Origin: Bizionia sp.
GTDB taxonomy: Bacteria; Bacteroidota; Bacteroidia; Flavobacteriales; Flavobacteriaceae
DNA length: 41,436 nt
Direction of reading: 5' to 3'
Assembly: GCA_020631395.1 (NCBI GenBank)
Contig: JAHDHI010000043.1
Coordinates: 1 to 41,436 of the forward strand
Position numbers and translations under genes: made by a program
Notes under the pieces: model-generated
What the model was told of the DNA's origin: nothing
Seen by the model: only the letters and a program-made list of their open reading frames with translations
Database searches by the model: none
Shown: piece after piece, positions 16,722 through 25,959 of the stretch
Layout: each line of letters starts with the position of its first letter
Position numbering within the stretch: position 1 is the first letter of the stretch

Positions 16722-18208
16722 TTTTAGAAACCATTATAATCGTCATTTACTCAACAGCGTTAATACTCATATTCATGTATGCATTGGCGCAGCTAAACTT
16801 ACTTTTCAACTACATCTCTGCTCAAAAAAAGCAAAATAAAGGTCCTAAGTTCGATTTTACAAACGCTGAAGAAATACCGTATGTAACCATACAACTTCCT
16901 GTCTTCAACGAAATGTATGTAATGGAGCGTCTATTGGAAAACATCTCGCTCATAGACTACCCAAAGGACAAATTGGAAATTCAAGTGTTGGATGACTCTA
17001 CCGATGAAACGGTAAAAACCACAGCTTCACAAATTCAAAAGCTGAAGCAATCCGGATTGGACATCGTACACATTTGTCGTGCCAATAGACAAGGTTTCAA
17101 GGCAGGAGCACTAAAAGAAGGATTGGAAATCGCAAAAGGAGAATTCGTTGCCATTTTCGATGCAGACTTCCTTCCTGAACCCGATTGGTTGAAACGGACG
17201 ATTCCCCACTTCAAAGATGCTGAGATAGGTGTCGTACAAACACGTTGGGGACACATCAATAGGAATTATTCCATCTTGACGAAAATTCAAGCTTTTGCCT
17301 TGGATGCCCACTTTACACTTGAACAAGTTGGGAGAAACAGCAAGGGTCACTTTATCAACTTCAATGGAACTGCTGGTGTTTGGCGCAAGGAATGCATCAT
17401 AGATGCTGGTAACTGGGAAGGCGATACGTTGACCGAAGATCTAGACCTCAGCTATAGGGCACAATTGAAGAACTGGAAATTCAAGTACTTGGAAAACGTA
17501 CACACCCCTGCAGAATTGCCTGTTGTTATAAGTGCTGCTCGTTCCCAACAATTCAGATGGAACAAAGGTGGTGCCGAAAACTTTAGAAAGATGCTTTGGA
17601 AAGTACTTGGCAGCAAAAACATTTCTGCAAAGACCAAAATGCACGGTGTTCTTCATCTATTGAACAGCACCATGTTTTTAAATGTTCTTATCGTCGGCAT
17701 TTTGAGTATTCCAATGTTATACATAAAAAATGAATATGCCCACTTGAAACCCTACTTCTATGTAATGAGTTTCTTTGTGATAAGTACGGTCATATTCTTT
17801 GTTTGCTATTGGTCAATGTATAGACGGACTTATGGTAGTGGTCTCAAGAATTTTGTACAGTACGTCATTTTGTTCTTTACTTTCTTCTCCATTGCAATGG
17901 GATTCTCCTTGCACAATTCCATAGCTGTACTAGAAGGTCACATAGGGAAGCGCAGCGAATTTGTCCGTACTCCAAAATTCAACATCAATACACTGAAGGA
18001 TAGCTGGAAAGGCAACAAATACTTGAGAAAGAACATATCCTTGAATGTTATTTTCGAAGGACTTCTAATGATTTATTTTGCATTTGGCATGTATAGTGCA
18101 TTCATCGTTGGTGACCAAGGTGGTGATTTTGGATTGTTCCCATTTCATTTGATGTTGTTTTTAGGTTTTGGCTATGTGTTTTTCAAGTCGTTGACCTCCA
18201 AGGCATAA
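16718..18208 (+). CDS. Membrane glycosyltransferase family 2 (cellulose-synthase-like)
   Basis: A 496-residue processive-type GT2 enzyme. It starts with GTG, overlapping the upstream stop codon as GTGA. There is one N-terminal membrane helix, then the catalytic domain with VLDDSTDETV, FDADFLPEPDWL (DxD), TEDLDLSYR (TED) and QQFRWNKGG (the Q/R-x-x-R-W motif), then about five C-terminal membrane helices. All four motifs of polymer-forming transferases such as glucomannan or cellulose synthases are present. It may polymerise and export a surface glycan. The GH113-like enzyme nearby fits a beta-mannan product, but this is inference. Confidence 0.92.
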   Translation: MILETIIIVIYSTALILIFMYALAQLNLLFNYISAQKKQNKGPKFDFTNAEEIPYVTIQLPVFNEMYVMERLLENISLIDYPKDKLEIQVLDDSTDETVKTTASQIQKLKQSGLDIVHICRANRQGFKAGALKEGLEIAKGEFVAIFDADFLPEPDWLKRTIPHFKDAEIGVVQTRWGHINRNYSILTKIQAFALDAHFTLEQVGRNSKGHFINFNGTAGVWRKECIIDAGNWEGDTLTEDLDLSYRAQLKNWKFKYLENVHTPAELPVVISAARSQQFRWNKGGAENFRKMLWKVLGSKNISAKTKMHGVLHLLNSTMFLNVLIVGILSIPMLYIKNEYAHLKPYFYVMSFFVISTVIFFVCYWSMYRRTYGSGLKNFVQYVILFFTFFSIAMGFSLHNSIAVLEGHIGKRSEFVRTPKFNINTLKDSWKGNKYLRKNISLNVIFEGLLMIYFAFGMYSAFIVGDQGGDFGLFPFHLMLFLGFGYVFFKSLTSKA

Positions 18209-18333
18209 TCGAACACCCTAATGTTTCGTTTTGGAAGATTGGACTTGTCATTTATATTGACCATAGACGAAAGCATATTGCGACCAAAGACTGGTTTGCA
18301 GACAAACAGGATATGCCATAATCACTTAAAGCA

Positions 18334-19725
18334 ATGCTTGTAAACACTACATTTTTAAAGCTCAACAAAATTCCAATGCTATTGGTTTTGACTAGTGTTT
18401 TGTTTTATGGTGCATTTGCATACGATCTAGCTCGGACCGACTACATAAAGCTCATTGCTCTTTACACAGCACTCTTCTTTTTATTTTACAAGTTGATGCA
18501 AATGGGGAAGGGCAATTTCAAATTTTTGACGATCTCTGCCTTTTTATTTAGAGCCATCTTCATTTTAGCCATTCCCAACCTTTCTCAAGACTTCTATCGT
18601 TTCCTTTGGGATGGGCGCATGATTCTGCAAGGTTTCAATCCTTATTTGTACACACCGGAATCTTTTATAAACATCGGTAAACTTCCCGTAGCACAAGCTC
18701 AAGAGTTATACATTGGAATGCAAAGTTTGAATGCCGGTCATTTCACGAATTACCCTCCAATAAATCAATTGTGCTTTTCCGTGGCCGCCTTGTTTGCAGG
18801 AAAGAGCATTGTTGGTTCTGTCATGGTATTGCGTTTGCTCATAATTGCTGCCGACTTTGGAACGCTATTTTATGGCAAAAAACTTTTAGAAAGACTTAAA
18901 CTCCCCATTCACAATATCTTTTGGTACATTTTAAATCCATTCACAATCATTGAATTGACAGGCAACCTCCACTTTGAAGGCGTCATGATCTTCTTTCTCG
19001 TTTGGAGTTTGTACTTGTTACATTGCAAACGATGGAAATGGGCTGCAGTCGTCTTTGCATTTTCCATAGCAACCAAACTAGTCCCGCTCATATTTTTACC
19101 TTTGTTCTTTTGGTGGTTCGTAACCAATGAAAATCATAATGAAAAAGGGAGCATCACCATATCTGGAGTAAAAAGATTGATTGCCTTTTACTCAATAGTC
19201 GGGATCTCTACACTGCTATTGTTCTTTCCTTTTTTCTCTTCCGTGTTCATAGACAACTATTCCAAGACCGTTGGGCTTTGGTTTGGGAATTTTGAATTCA
19301 ATGCCAGCATATACTACCTCGCTAGAACCATCGGGTATTGGTTTAGAGGCTGGAACGAAATTGCCATCATTGGAAAGATTCTACCTGTCATGGTATTCCT
19401 TTTTATCGTTGGCCTTGCATTGCTCAAAAAAAACAATACGACGAAGCAACTCATTACGGCCATGCTTTTTGCATTTGCATTCTATCTTTTTATGAGTACG
19501 ACCGTGCACCCTTGGTACATTGCAACTATATTGGCCTTAAGTGTATTTACAAACTATAGATTCCCTGTGGTTTGGAGTTTCATAGGCATCATGAGCTATT
19601 TGGCCTATGCCAATTCTGACCATACTGAAAACCTATGGATTATAGGCTTGGAATATGCAGTCGTCTATGGCTTTTTCATTTGGGAGGTATTTTTCCTTAA
19701 AAGGACAAGATTGAAACCACAATGA
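18334..19725 (+). CDS. Polytopic glycosyltransferase (mannosyltransferase-like, GT-C)
   Basis: A 463-residue membrane protein with about eleven hydrophobic helices. The segment SQDFYRFLWDGRMILQGFNPY (shown in part: DFYRFLWDGR, residues about 88-97) is the first-loop acidic motif of GT-C enzymes that use polyprenyl-phosphate sugars, and NPFTIIEL plus a late TTVHPWYI segment match MptA/B or GT87-like mannosyltransferases. It follows the GT2 gene after 125 bases with no clear terminator between them, so it is probably co-expressed. The DPM1-like enzyme two genes upstream may make its donor. Confidence 0.87.
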   Translation: MLVNTTFLKLNKIPMLLVLTSVLFYGAFAYDLARTDYIKLIALYTALFFLFYKLMQMGKGNFKFLTISAFLFRAIFILAIPNLSQDFYRFLWDGRMILQGFNPYLYTPESFINIGKLPVAQAQELYIGMQSLNAGHFTNYPPINQLCFSVAALFAGKSIVGSVMVLRLLIIAADFGTLFYGKKLLERLKLPIHNIFWYILNPFTIIELTGNLHFEGVMIFFLVWSLYLLHCKRWKWAAVVFAFSIATKLVPLIFLPLFFWWFVTNENHNEKGSITISGVKRLIAFYSIVGISTLLLFFPFFSSVFIDNYSKTVGLWFGNFEFNASIYYLARTIGYWFRGWNEIAIIGKILPVMVFLFIVGLALLKKNNTTKQLITAMLFAFAFYLFMSTTVHPWYIATILALSVFTNYRFPVVWSFIGIMSYLAYANSDHTENLWIIGLEYAVVYGFFIWEVFFLKRTRLKPQ

Positions 19726-19818
19726 CATTTGTATGATTTCTAAATGATAAAGAGCAGAATAATTCACTCAATGGGAATTATCCCACTCCATATCGATACT
19801 TTCAACAATGCCTTATCA

Positions 19819-21867
19819 TTATTTTTTTATTATTTTTTTGGTAATCGTCTTTTCAGTACCAGAAACAACTTTAACAAAATAGACTCCTGCTGCATCAAGA
19901 ACATTGTTTATCGAAATTGTGTTGTTGGAGACATCATCAAACGCTTCCTCATAGACAATTTGCCCCAAAACAGTATGTATGGTCACTCTAACATCTTCAT
20001 TGATCAAACTTCCCTTGTCAATGTAAAAACCATTGTCAAAAGGATTGGGATAAATTTTAATACCAAAGTCATTTTCCGACAAATCATTTGTAGAAAGCAC
20101 TTCTTGTCCAGTGTAAATATCTCCATAGGGTTCTGTATTGTATGCATAATCAAATATGGTATACTCTGTCCCACTTGCATTGACACGTGCCCTAAACCAT
20201 CCATAAATAGGTCTTGCATCTATATCTACGGAAAAACCAAAATAAGCTTCTTGATCATCCCAAACGGTATAGGATTCTGTTCTAAGATCATGCTCATCGG
20301 GATAGGCTCCACCATCAACCCAATTACTTGCTGTACTAATGAGGGTATTGAATGGCAACAAGGTAATGTTTCTCGTTTGCTCCTCGGAAACCAATGGTTT
20401 TTGATAGGTCTCTACTCGTAATTTCCCGCCATCGTACCAAGCTCCGAAACCGGTGGCATCTCCTTCGGAAACATCAAAATAAATCCATGTGTCCGTAGCA
20501 TTAACGGTAATGTCATCGATATCCACATATTCGATTTTATATGGATCATAAAACTTCAAACTCCAACCTATGGAAGCACATCGTAAACTCGAACTTCCTC
20601 CTACGATTGAAGCCCCAAGCAAATCGATGGAAGCATTCACATTTCCAGAGGCGTGATCAATTGCATTTCCATCAATCGTTATCGTAGCCTGCGTATCGTT
20701 TACAACGTTTACCGTTGCACTTAAACCCGTCGGAAATGTTTCATTGTAATGCGTTCCTTCAGTCAATGGTCCCGTGACTGAAAAGGCGGCATCAGAAAGG
20801 GTGACATTGATAATAGTGTCAAAACTTCCATCATTGGGTAAAGCTTCCAACAATTCATTCGCATCTACAATGGCAGCCCCTCCAGTATCATTTACTCCTG
20901 TCGCCGTCAAATTATCAGGTTGCCACAATGGTTGTCTTGAAGGATGTGTCAATGCTGCCAACATCCTATTCACCTGCCCTTGGGTAAACATCTTGTAGCA
21001 TCCTTGAGCACCATTGTATCCCATGTAGTTCTCATAATTTATGTTCTGTCCACAATCTACCGTTTCCGTGCAATCTCCACCAATGTTTTCTGATGGAGTA
21101 TCCGCAACCTCATCACCATCTTGACAACCACCTTCGAAAGTATGGATCAAATTTAACCAATGTCCAAACTCATGTGTTAACGTGGATGCAAATTCCTGAT
21201 TTGTGTTCCCTGTTAAATATTGTCCGTTATAAACAATTCGGGCAATTCCCATATCTGACATTGTCGTATCAGGGTACCAGGCCACACCTGAGTTATTGGA
21301 TGCTCCATCTCCATAGAGATCTGCGGTAATGTAAACATTTGCATATTTATAATTATCCCATGAATCTGCCGACACTGTCGAGTTTCCATAGTTTCCTTGT
21401 CCAGATGCAACGGGATGAAAGATCACTCCATCGGTGCAATTTCCATTTGGATCTACCTGAGCCAATTTAAACTCAATGTCGAGTGTAGATCGGATCCCTA
21501 TGAAGTTGGGATCTACCGTATTATAATCTGCATTTAATCCCTGGAATTCTTCATTTACTTGATTGAGTGAATTTACAATGGTTTCATAATCCACGACATC
21601 TCCATTTTGTAGAGATCCATACACATGAAATACGACTGGAATCACATATGCAGCAGACATTTGTGACTTGTTTCCATTGTCTACGAAATTTCGCGTATAC
21701 TCATTGAAATCTTGATATTTTCCATATGCTTCGGGGGTCTTTTGGAAGTGCTCGTCATTTTTTTCTTTGGCACGACAATTGGCTTCGGGTACATTCTGAT
21801 CTTCTTGAGCTGAAATTAAATTGACAGCAAACAAGAACGCAAAAACAATTTTTGATGTTCTTTTCAT
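19819..21867 (-). CDS. Secreted M43 zinc metalloprotease with T9SS sorting domain
   Basis: A 682-residue secreted protease of the M43 (pappalysin/cytophagalysin) family. It has a signal peptide (about residues 1-20), a short propeptide, and a catalytic domain with the zinc site HEFGHWLNLIH (H232, E233, H236, H242) and the Met-turn ENYMGY (M282). The central part (about 320-590) is made of beta domains, including one with a calcium-binding look. The last 80 residues (IYPNPFDNGFYI onward, ending in TKKIIKK) are a type IX secretion sorting domain, so the protein should be exported across the outer membrane. The gene is monocistronic and converges on the glycosyltransferase operon. Confidence 0.95.
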   Translation of the reverse strand: MKRTSKIVFAFLFAVNLISAQEDQNVPEANCRAKEKNDEHFQKTPEAYGKYQDFNEYTRNFVDNGNKSQMSAAYVIPVVFHVYGSLQNGDVVDYETIVNSLNQVNEEFQGLNADYNTVDPNFIGIRSTLDIEFKLAQVDPNGNCTDGVIFHPVASGQGNYGNSTVSADSWDNYKYANVYITADLYGDGASNNSGVAWYPDTTMSDMGIARIVYNGQYLTGNTNQEFASTLTHEFGHWLNLIHTFEGGCQDGDEVADTPSENIGGDCTETVDCGQNINYENYMGYNGAQGCYKMFTQGQVNRMLAALTHPSRQPLWQPDNLTATGVNDTGGAAIVDANELLEALPNDGSFDTIINVTLSDAAFSVTGPLTEGTHYNETFPTGLSATVNVVNDTQATITIDGNAIDHASGNVNASIDLLGASIVGGSSSLRCASIGWSLKFYDPYKIEYVDIDDITVNATDTWIYFDVSEGDATGFGAWYDGGKLRVETYQKPLVSEEQTRNITLLPFNTLISTASNWVDGGAYPDEHDLRTESYTVWDDQEAYFGFSVDIDARPIYGWFRARVNASGTEYTIFDYAYNTEPYGDIYTGQEVLSTNDLSENDFGIKIYPNPFDNGFYIDKGSLINEDVRVTIHTVLGQIVYEEAFDDVSNNTISINNVLDAAGVYFVKVVSGTEKTITKKIIKK

Positions 21868-22415
21868 TTTTAAGGGGTTTTAAGTTATCATCCCATACAG
21901 TTAGCCGATACACAGCACACACCACAATCACCACAAAACCAAACACATTCACATGATCAAGAAACAAACTGCAACAGTCAAAATGCATCACTCTAAGGCA
22001 GACGCCGAGTAGACTCAATGTATAATGTATTAAGTCCCCATTTATGAAAATAAACTTGTAAGTAAAATCACTTCAATAATCAATAGATATATGTCATTAT
22101 GCTTTTATGAATACCACAGTATGTCCTTGGTACTTTTCAACCATATAGAATTTATACTTCTTATACGATGACAAACCCAATTTTGGTTTAGAATTCAACA
22201 TGTGGTGAATAATGGTTTTGGAGAGGAAGTCGTCTTCAAGACAAACTGCCCCTATATTTTCGCCCAATGTACAATACAACAAACGACTATTCCTTCAAGC
22301 CCTTCGAGCAGATAAAAGAAAATGGATGTTCCCATTCAAGTTGTTTCATCGAAAATTTAAAAAAGGTAAAAAGACTTATGTTGAAATAAAAATCAATGAT
22401 CTGAAACACTGAAAA
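21868..22415 (-). other. Intergenic stretch of 548 bases, possible gene remnant
   Basis: No firm gene lies here. On the minus strand a frame from 22282 to 22097 runs for 61 codons but has no ATG near its start (only TTG), and just upstream a second frame (MKQLEWEHPFSFICSKG...) is open up to a stop at about 22296. Together they look like pieces of one decayed or frameshifted coding sequence, though neither resembles a family I know. The 229 bases before the protease start are G/T-rich on the coding strand and show no TAnnTTTG promoter that I can find. Confidence 0.35.
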
Positions 22416-22757
22416 TCAATCGCTGCACTTGCAGCGTCGCATACCTAATCGTTTTGCCTTACCTATCGTCAATTTTGTGATTCTGGACCTACAAATCTTG
22501 AATGACCCGTGCTTCAATGTTGGATGATATATCTTGCTTTTTCCGCAACGGTAAACCGTATCCTTGTCATTTTCCACCAGTCTTAAAATCTTACCATCAT
22601 AATATCCTCCATTCAAAAAATAAGACTTGTATGATTCCTGTCCGTAATTAGGTTGCAGTTCCTCATGGGCATTGAAACCTTTGGATTCCCTTCCCAAAAA
22701 GAAAGCCAACACAACGGACAATACCATCGTTGTTTTTTGTAGTTTCTTAGGTTTCAT
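22416..22757 (-). CDS. Small secreted protein, unknown
   Basis: I do not recognise this 113-residue protein. It begins with a basic stretch and a hydrophobic segment (MKPKKLQKTTMVLSVVLAFF, about residues 1-20), probably a signal or anchor. The mature part has a GGYYDGKILRLVENDKDTVYRCGKSKIYHP segment (given here as GGYYDGKI and DTVYRCGKS), three further cysteines and a strongly basic C terminus (RRCKCSD). It starts one base after the stop of the 376-residue secreted protein, so the two are probably translated together. It is the last gene of the long operon that starts at 29439. Confidence 0.7.
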   Translation of the reverse strand: MKPKKLQKTTMVLSVVLAFFLGRESKGFNAHEELQPNYGQESYKSYFLNGGYYDGKILRLVENDKDTVYRCGKSKIYHPTLKHGSFKICRSRITKLTIGKAKRLGMRRCKCSD

Positions 22758-22758
22758 A

Positions 22759-23889
22759 TCATTCTACGGGAATTCTAAAACGTGTTTCTCTTACTTCCAA
22801 TCTTTTTTTGTCCAATGCAACATATTGCGGTTCTTGCTTTTCTCTATCATATGTAACATTTTCATAGATTTTGATTTCTTTTATAGCAACAACTTTTATA
22901 TCTACATTTACCGGTATGATTTCATTGTCATTAAATAATCCAATATAAAAGACTCCTTTATTTGGTTTAAAATGTTTTCCGTAAGAATTTATAACTTTCC
23001 CATTGTCAAACTGTAAAAACTGTTGATAATTCATAAACTGTTCAGCATTGTTGCTATCATTCATAAAATAGAACTGAATGTCCTGTCCTGAATTATTTAT
23101 AAACAACTCATTGATGGCTCCCATCGTATAAGCACCCAAAGGCGAAGTATATGCAGTTACGATCCCTTTTGATAATGTTGCCAATGCCTTTACATTACGT
23201 TTATATGCCTCTTGAGATTTCTTACCTATCCCTATCCAATATGACCACGCCAATATTTTTTCTTGTTTTAATCCCATCGTTTCTGTCAATGGTAAAATCA
23301 CCTTTATGTAAGTTCTACTTTTATTTGTATTATACACTGAATGTACTTTTTCCAAGCGATCAAGCAACAACACTTCTTCAAACTTCGTTTCCTTTAACTC
23401 CCTTACCACTTCTTTATACTTAACAGTATTGTACCCAACCAAACTATCTTTTTGATAAGGAATGTAAGTTGAATCTTTAACGACATTCCACTTCCAATCT
23501 GTATTGAAATCTACATTTCCTTCTTTGGAAGGTTTACGTTGTATTCTCAAATTGCAAACACGGTTTGTTATGGAAGAACTAAATACACGAAAACGGTAGA
23601 CTCCTTTTTTGGTCACCTTGATCTTTCTGTTTTCTAATTTGTTTGCTTTAAATTCCGTCAACTTGATATTGGATGGCAACGCTGTTATTTCAAACAATTT
23701 CATATGCCTCCCTTTTACCATGTTGAAGTTTATGATGATTTCATCACCTTCATCAAAGGCATAATAATGATCTGCTGTTTGTTCCAAAGAGAGTTTTATG
23801 TTCAGGTTTGCAACATCCATCACTTCTTGAGGAAATGCTAGATATGACAAGAATATGAAAACTAGTTTTATGAGTTGGTTAAGTTTCAT
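22759..23889 (-). CDS. Secreted protein of unknown function, 376 residues
   Basis: The protein has a signal peptide (MKLNQLIKLVFIFLSYLAFPQ) and a mature body without known motifs. Residues about 25-125 look like a beta-sandwich (YYAFDEGDEIIINFNM, KGVYRFRVFSSS); the central part is mixed, with a KILAWSYWIGIGKKSQEAY stretch; and the C-terminal part is again beta-rich. Most likely it is periplasmic. The gene follows the 96-residue protein by 37 bases and is one base from the next small gene. Its place in an operon with VWA and TerB proteins suggests a role in an envelope response, but this is inference only. Confidence 0.75.
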   Translation of the reverse strand: MKLNQLIKLVFIFLSYLAFPQEVMDVANLNIKLSLEQTADHYYAFDEGDEIIINFNMVKGRHMKLFEITALPSNIKLTEFKANKLENRKIKVTKKGVYRFRVFSSSITNRVCNLRIQRKPSKEGNVDFNTDWKWNVVKDSTYIPYQKDSLVGYNTVKYKEVVRELKETKFEEVLLLDRLEKVHSVYNTNKSRTYIKVILPLTETMGLKQEKILAWSYWIGIGKKSQEAYKRNVKALATLSKGIVTAYTSPLGAYTMGAINELFINNSGQDIQFYFMNDSNNAEQFMNYQQFLQFDNGKVINSYGKHFKPNKGVFYIGLFNDNEIIPVNVDIKVVAIKEIKIYENVTYDREKQEPQYVALDKKRLEVRETRFRIPVE

Positions 23890-23926
23890 AGTGAGATTTT
23901 TTCTTGTTTTTCAAATTATAGGTTCT

Positions 23927-24217
23927 TTAGAGTTTACTTGTCTCCCAATTTTCTTCTATCCATTTTTTTATGTTTTCCTGACTTCTGATGCTGCCTGGCA
24001 GTTCTTCTCTTATCATCTTCTCCATCTTTGTTGCAGAAGCCATCTTTTTCAACCCAAAAATCTCAGAAAGCTTGTTTATAAAGTACAATATTTCATATCC
24101 TTCGTTTCTATTTAAAAAGGTCCTGTCTGGTTTCCCTGTTACTTTTGGATCATCCCCTTCTATGGCAGTCCATTTGTAATCCTTGTAGTGTAAGTCTGAT
24201 TTTTCCATTAAGCTCAT
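23927..24217 (-). CDS. Small soluble protein, unknown
   Basis: A 96-residue protein that I cannot place in a family. It is charged, with no signal or membrane segment. The visible text is KWTAIEGDDPKVTGKPD in the N-terminal third, then a helical part (EGYEILYFINKLSEIFG) and a helical C terminus (REELPGSIRSQENIKKWIE). A second ATG three codons in (24208) is an equally good start. It lies between the secreted 376-residue protein (37 bases downstream) and the nuclease gene (141 bases upstream). The 141-base gap might hold a separate promoter, but I see no clear TAnnTTTG box. Confidence 0.7.
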   Translation of the reverse strand: MSLMEKSDLHYKDYKWTAIEGDDPKVTGKPDRTFLNRNEGYEILYFINKLSEIFGLKKMASATKMEKMIREELPGSIRSQENIKKWIEENWETSKL

Positions 24218-24358
24218 TTGTTCTTTGTTTTAAAATTTATATTTCTTTTTTCCATAGGCATTGATTGCCATTATGTGATTCCTTAATAAATTCGGTATCA
24301 CGCCTGAACTATAATTATCATATAAAATAGACATTAGATTTTTCTCTTATGAGAAATA

Positions 24359-25408
24359 TTATTCGTACATATCTATCGTTTTCAACAACTGCTCTTCAAA
24401 TTGGTAGATGTCATCAATATTATTAATGTGTTCCTTTGTCTCTCTTTTGTTCTCGTCGAAAAGCCCCAAGTACTTTTTTCCGCCATTGAAATGCAGTCTA
24501 CACAATGGTTTTCTATTGTTGTCGTCCAACAAGATTCCAAAATAGGATTGTGTATCGCGATGGGCAATTCTATCTACAGCCAATTTTCTACGTAAGATGG
24601 CTACGACTATCCTGAATCCTTCCAATTCTTCTTCTGTAGTTACAATTCTGGAATCTTCCTCATCAATTTCAAGGATATCTTCCTGTTGATTCTCAGCTTC
24701 TTTGTTCAATGCCGAATTCAACCGATCATTTATTTTTTCATTCACGGTTTGACTGAATGCCTTCTGAACCAATTCTGTAAATTCGACCATTACTTTTTCC
24801 GTCAACCTTCCATCATAGACCTTGTTTGCAAACAATCTCACAAAATCATAGGTAGGCGTTACAATTTCTTCAGCTATGCATTTCTTGATTTCTTTGGTAT
24901 ATTTCAAGGCACTTGCATTGTTGACTATCTTGTCTATGTCGAAATTCGACTTATGGAACTTTGATATTTCGTGAGCTTCATTGTCCTTTATTTTGACAAT
25001 GTCAAACTCCAAGAATGGTTTTGCATCCATTTTGTTTGCGTGTTCCAAATCTGTATAAAAACGATATTGAACGCCATTTGTAAGCAAGGCAAATCGTGTT
25101 TTAGTCGCGTGGAAATATCGAAACAACTGAGAATTGTGAGCATCCAAATCTTCTTTCCAATGTTTGCATTCTATGATAAGAATAGGGGTTTCATTCTGAA
25201 AGATCGCATAGTCCACCTTCTCTCCTTTTTTCAAACCGATGTCTGCAGTGAATTCAGGAACTACTTCCAATGGGTTGAAGGTATCATATCCCAATGCATT
25301 GATGAATGGGAGTACAAAAGCATGCTTTGTTGATTCTTCCGTCTCTATCTTTTCCTTTAGCTGATTTATCTTATCAGCCAGAGCTTTTAGTTTTGTTTGT
25401 AATTCCAT
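24359..25408 (-). CDS. Stand-alone HsdR_N-type PD-(D/E)XK nuclease protein
   Basis: A 349-residue protein whose N-terminal domain is like that of type I restriction enzyme R subunits. After a coiled coil (residues 1-25) comes the nuclease core, with E48, D66 in KVDYAIF, and E80-x-K82 in ILIIECKHW, the D...ExK site. The C-terminal half has a linker rich in E and Q and a domain ending HFNGGKKYLGLFDENK. No helicase domain or methylase gene is present, so it is not a classic restriction enzyme; similar stand-alone proteins are common and of unknown role. It is 21 bases after the DUF4236 gene, in the TerB/VWA operon. DNA cleavage is plausible, not shown. Confidence 0.85.
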   Translation of the reverse strand: MELQTKLKALADKINQLKEKIETEESTKHAFVLPFINALGYDTFNPLEVVPEFTADIGLKKGEKVDYAIFQNETPILIIECKHWKEDLDAHNSQLFRYFHATKTRFALLTNGVQYRFYTDLEHANKMDAKPFLEFDIVKIKDNEAHEISKFHKSNFDIDKIVNNASALKYTKEIKKCIAEEIVTPTYDFVRLFANKVYDGRLTEKVMVEFTELVQKAFSQTVNEKINDRLNSALNKEAENQQEDILEIDEEDSRIVTTEEELEGFRIVVAILRRKLAVDRIAHRDTQSYFGILLDDNNRKPLCRLHFNGGKKYLGLFDENKRETKEHINNIDDIYQFEEQLLKTIDMYE

Positions 25409-25429
25409 AAATTTTTATGTTTATATTTT

Positions 25430-25957
25430 TTAATCGCAATAACAACCTTCTCCTACGATCCACCTACAGCAGGGAGAGGCTTCACATTCTGCTTTCGATT
25501 TATTTGAACAGCCACAGTTGGATGTCGTTGGACATATGGTCACACCATTTCCTGGTTCTTCGCAAGCAATCCCATCGTTGTCCGCATCCAAATCCCCTCT
25601 GCAATCTGGATCTGCATCGAAGGCTAGTTGTGCAGCAGCTTGTGAAGTATAATCTGAACAATTCGTGTCAAAACACGGAGACACCTCCATCTCCATTGGT
25701 TCATTTTCCGTTTTTGAACATGAAATCAATGTTATCGTCAAAGCACAGAAGACAAACAATGTCAGAACACATCCACCACTCTTGCGCTTCCCAAAGCTCT
25801 TCCCATAAGACAATCCAGGAATGCCAGTTCTAATGGAATATCCTTTACTGTTTATGGATCCTCGCTTGTTTCTGTAACTAGCTCGTATTCCAGATTTGCT
25901 TGCATTTAAGCCCAATCCCTTTCCTAATTTTATGCGTCTATAAAATTTAAATCCCAT
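25430..25957 (-). CDS. DUF4236 domain fused to excalibur-type domain
   Basis: A 175-residue protein with an N-terminal DUF4236 domain (about residues 1-60: GFKFYRRIKLGKGLGLNASK, then SYRNKRGSINSKGYSIRTG), a hydrophobic segment at about 64-80 (VLTLFVFCALTITLISC), then an excalibur-like calcium-binding repeat (FDADPDCRGDLDADNDGIAC) and a cysteine-rich tail with about ten cysteines. The layout suggests a membrane-anchored protein with a small disulphide- or metal-bound domain outside. It lies 2 bases after the VWA lipoprotein gene and 21 bases before the nuclease gene. DUF4236 has no known function; the excalibur motif is found in surface proteins. Confidence 0.85.
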   Translation of the reverse strand: MGFKFYRRIKLGKGLGLNASKSGIRASYRNKRGSINSKGYSIRTGIPGLSYGKSFGKRKSGGCVLTLFVFCALTITLISCSKTENEPMEMEVSPCFDTNCSDYTSQAAAQLAFDADPDCRGDLDADNDGIACEEPGNGVTICPTTSNCGCSNKSKAECEASPCCRWIVGEGCYCD

Positions 25958-25959
25958 AA

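Noticed and set aside
19742-19820. Long-range AATGATAA/TTATCATT pair as a terminator between converging genes
   Set aside because: The arms are A/T-only and about 60 bases apart, so they are too weak to call; the gap may end transcription in another way.
24359-25408. Complete type I restriction system
   Set aside because: Only the HsdR N-terminal-like domain is present; no helicase, HsdM or HsdS gene is found.
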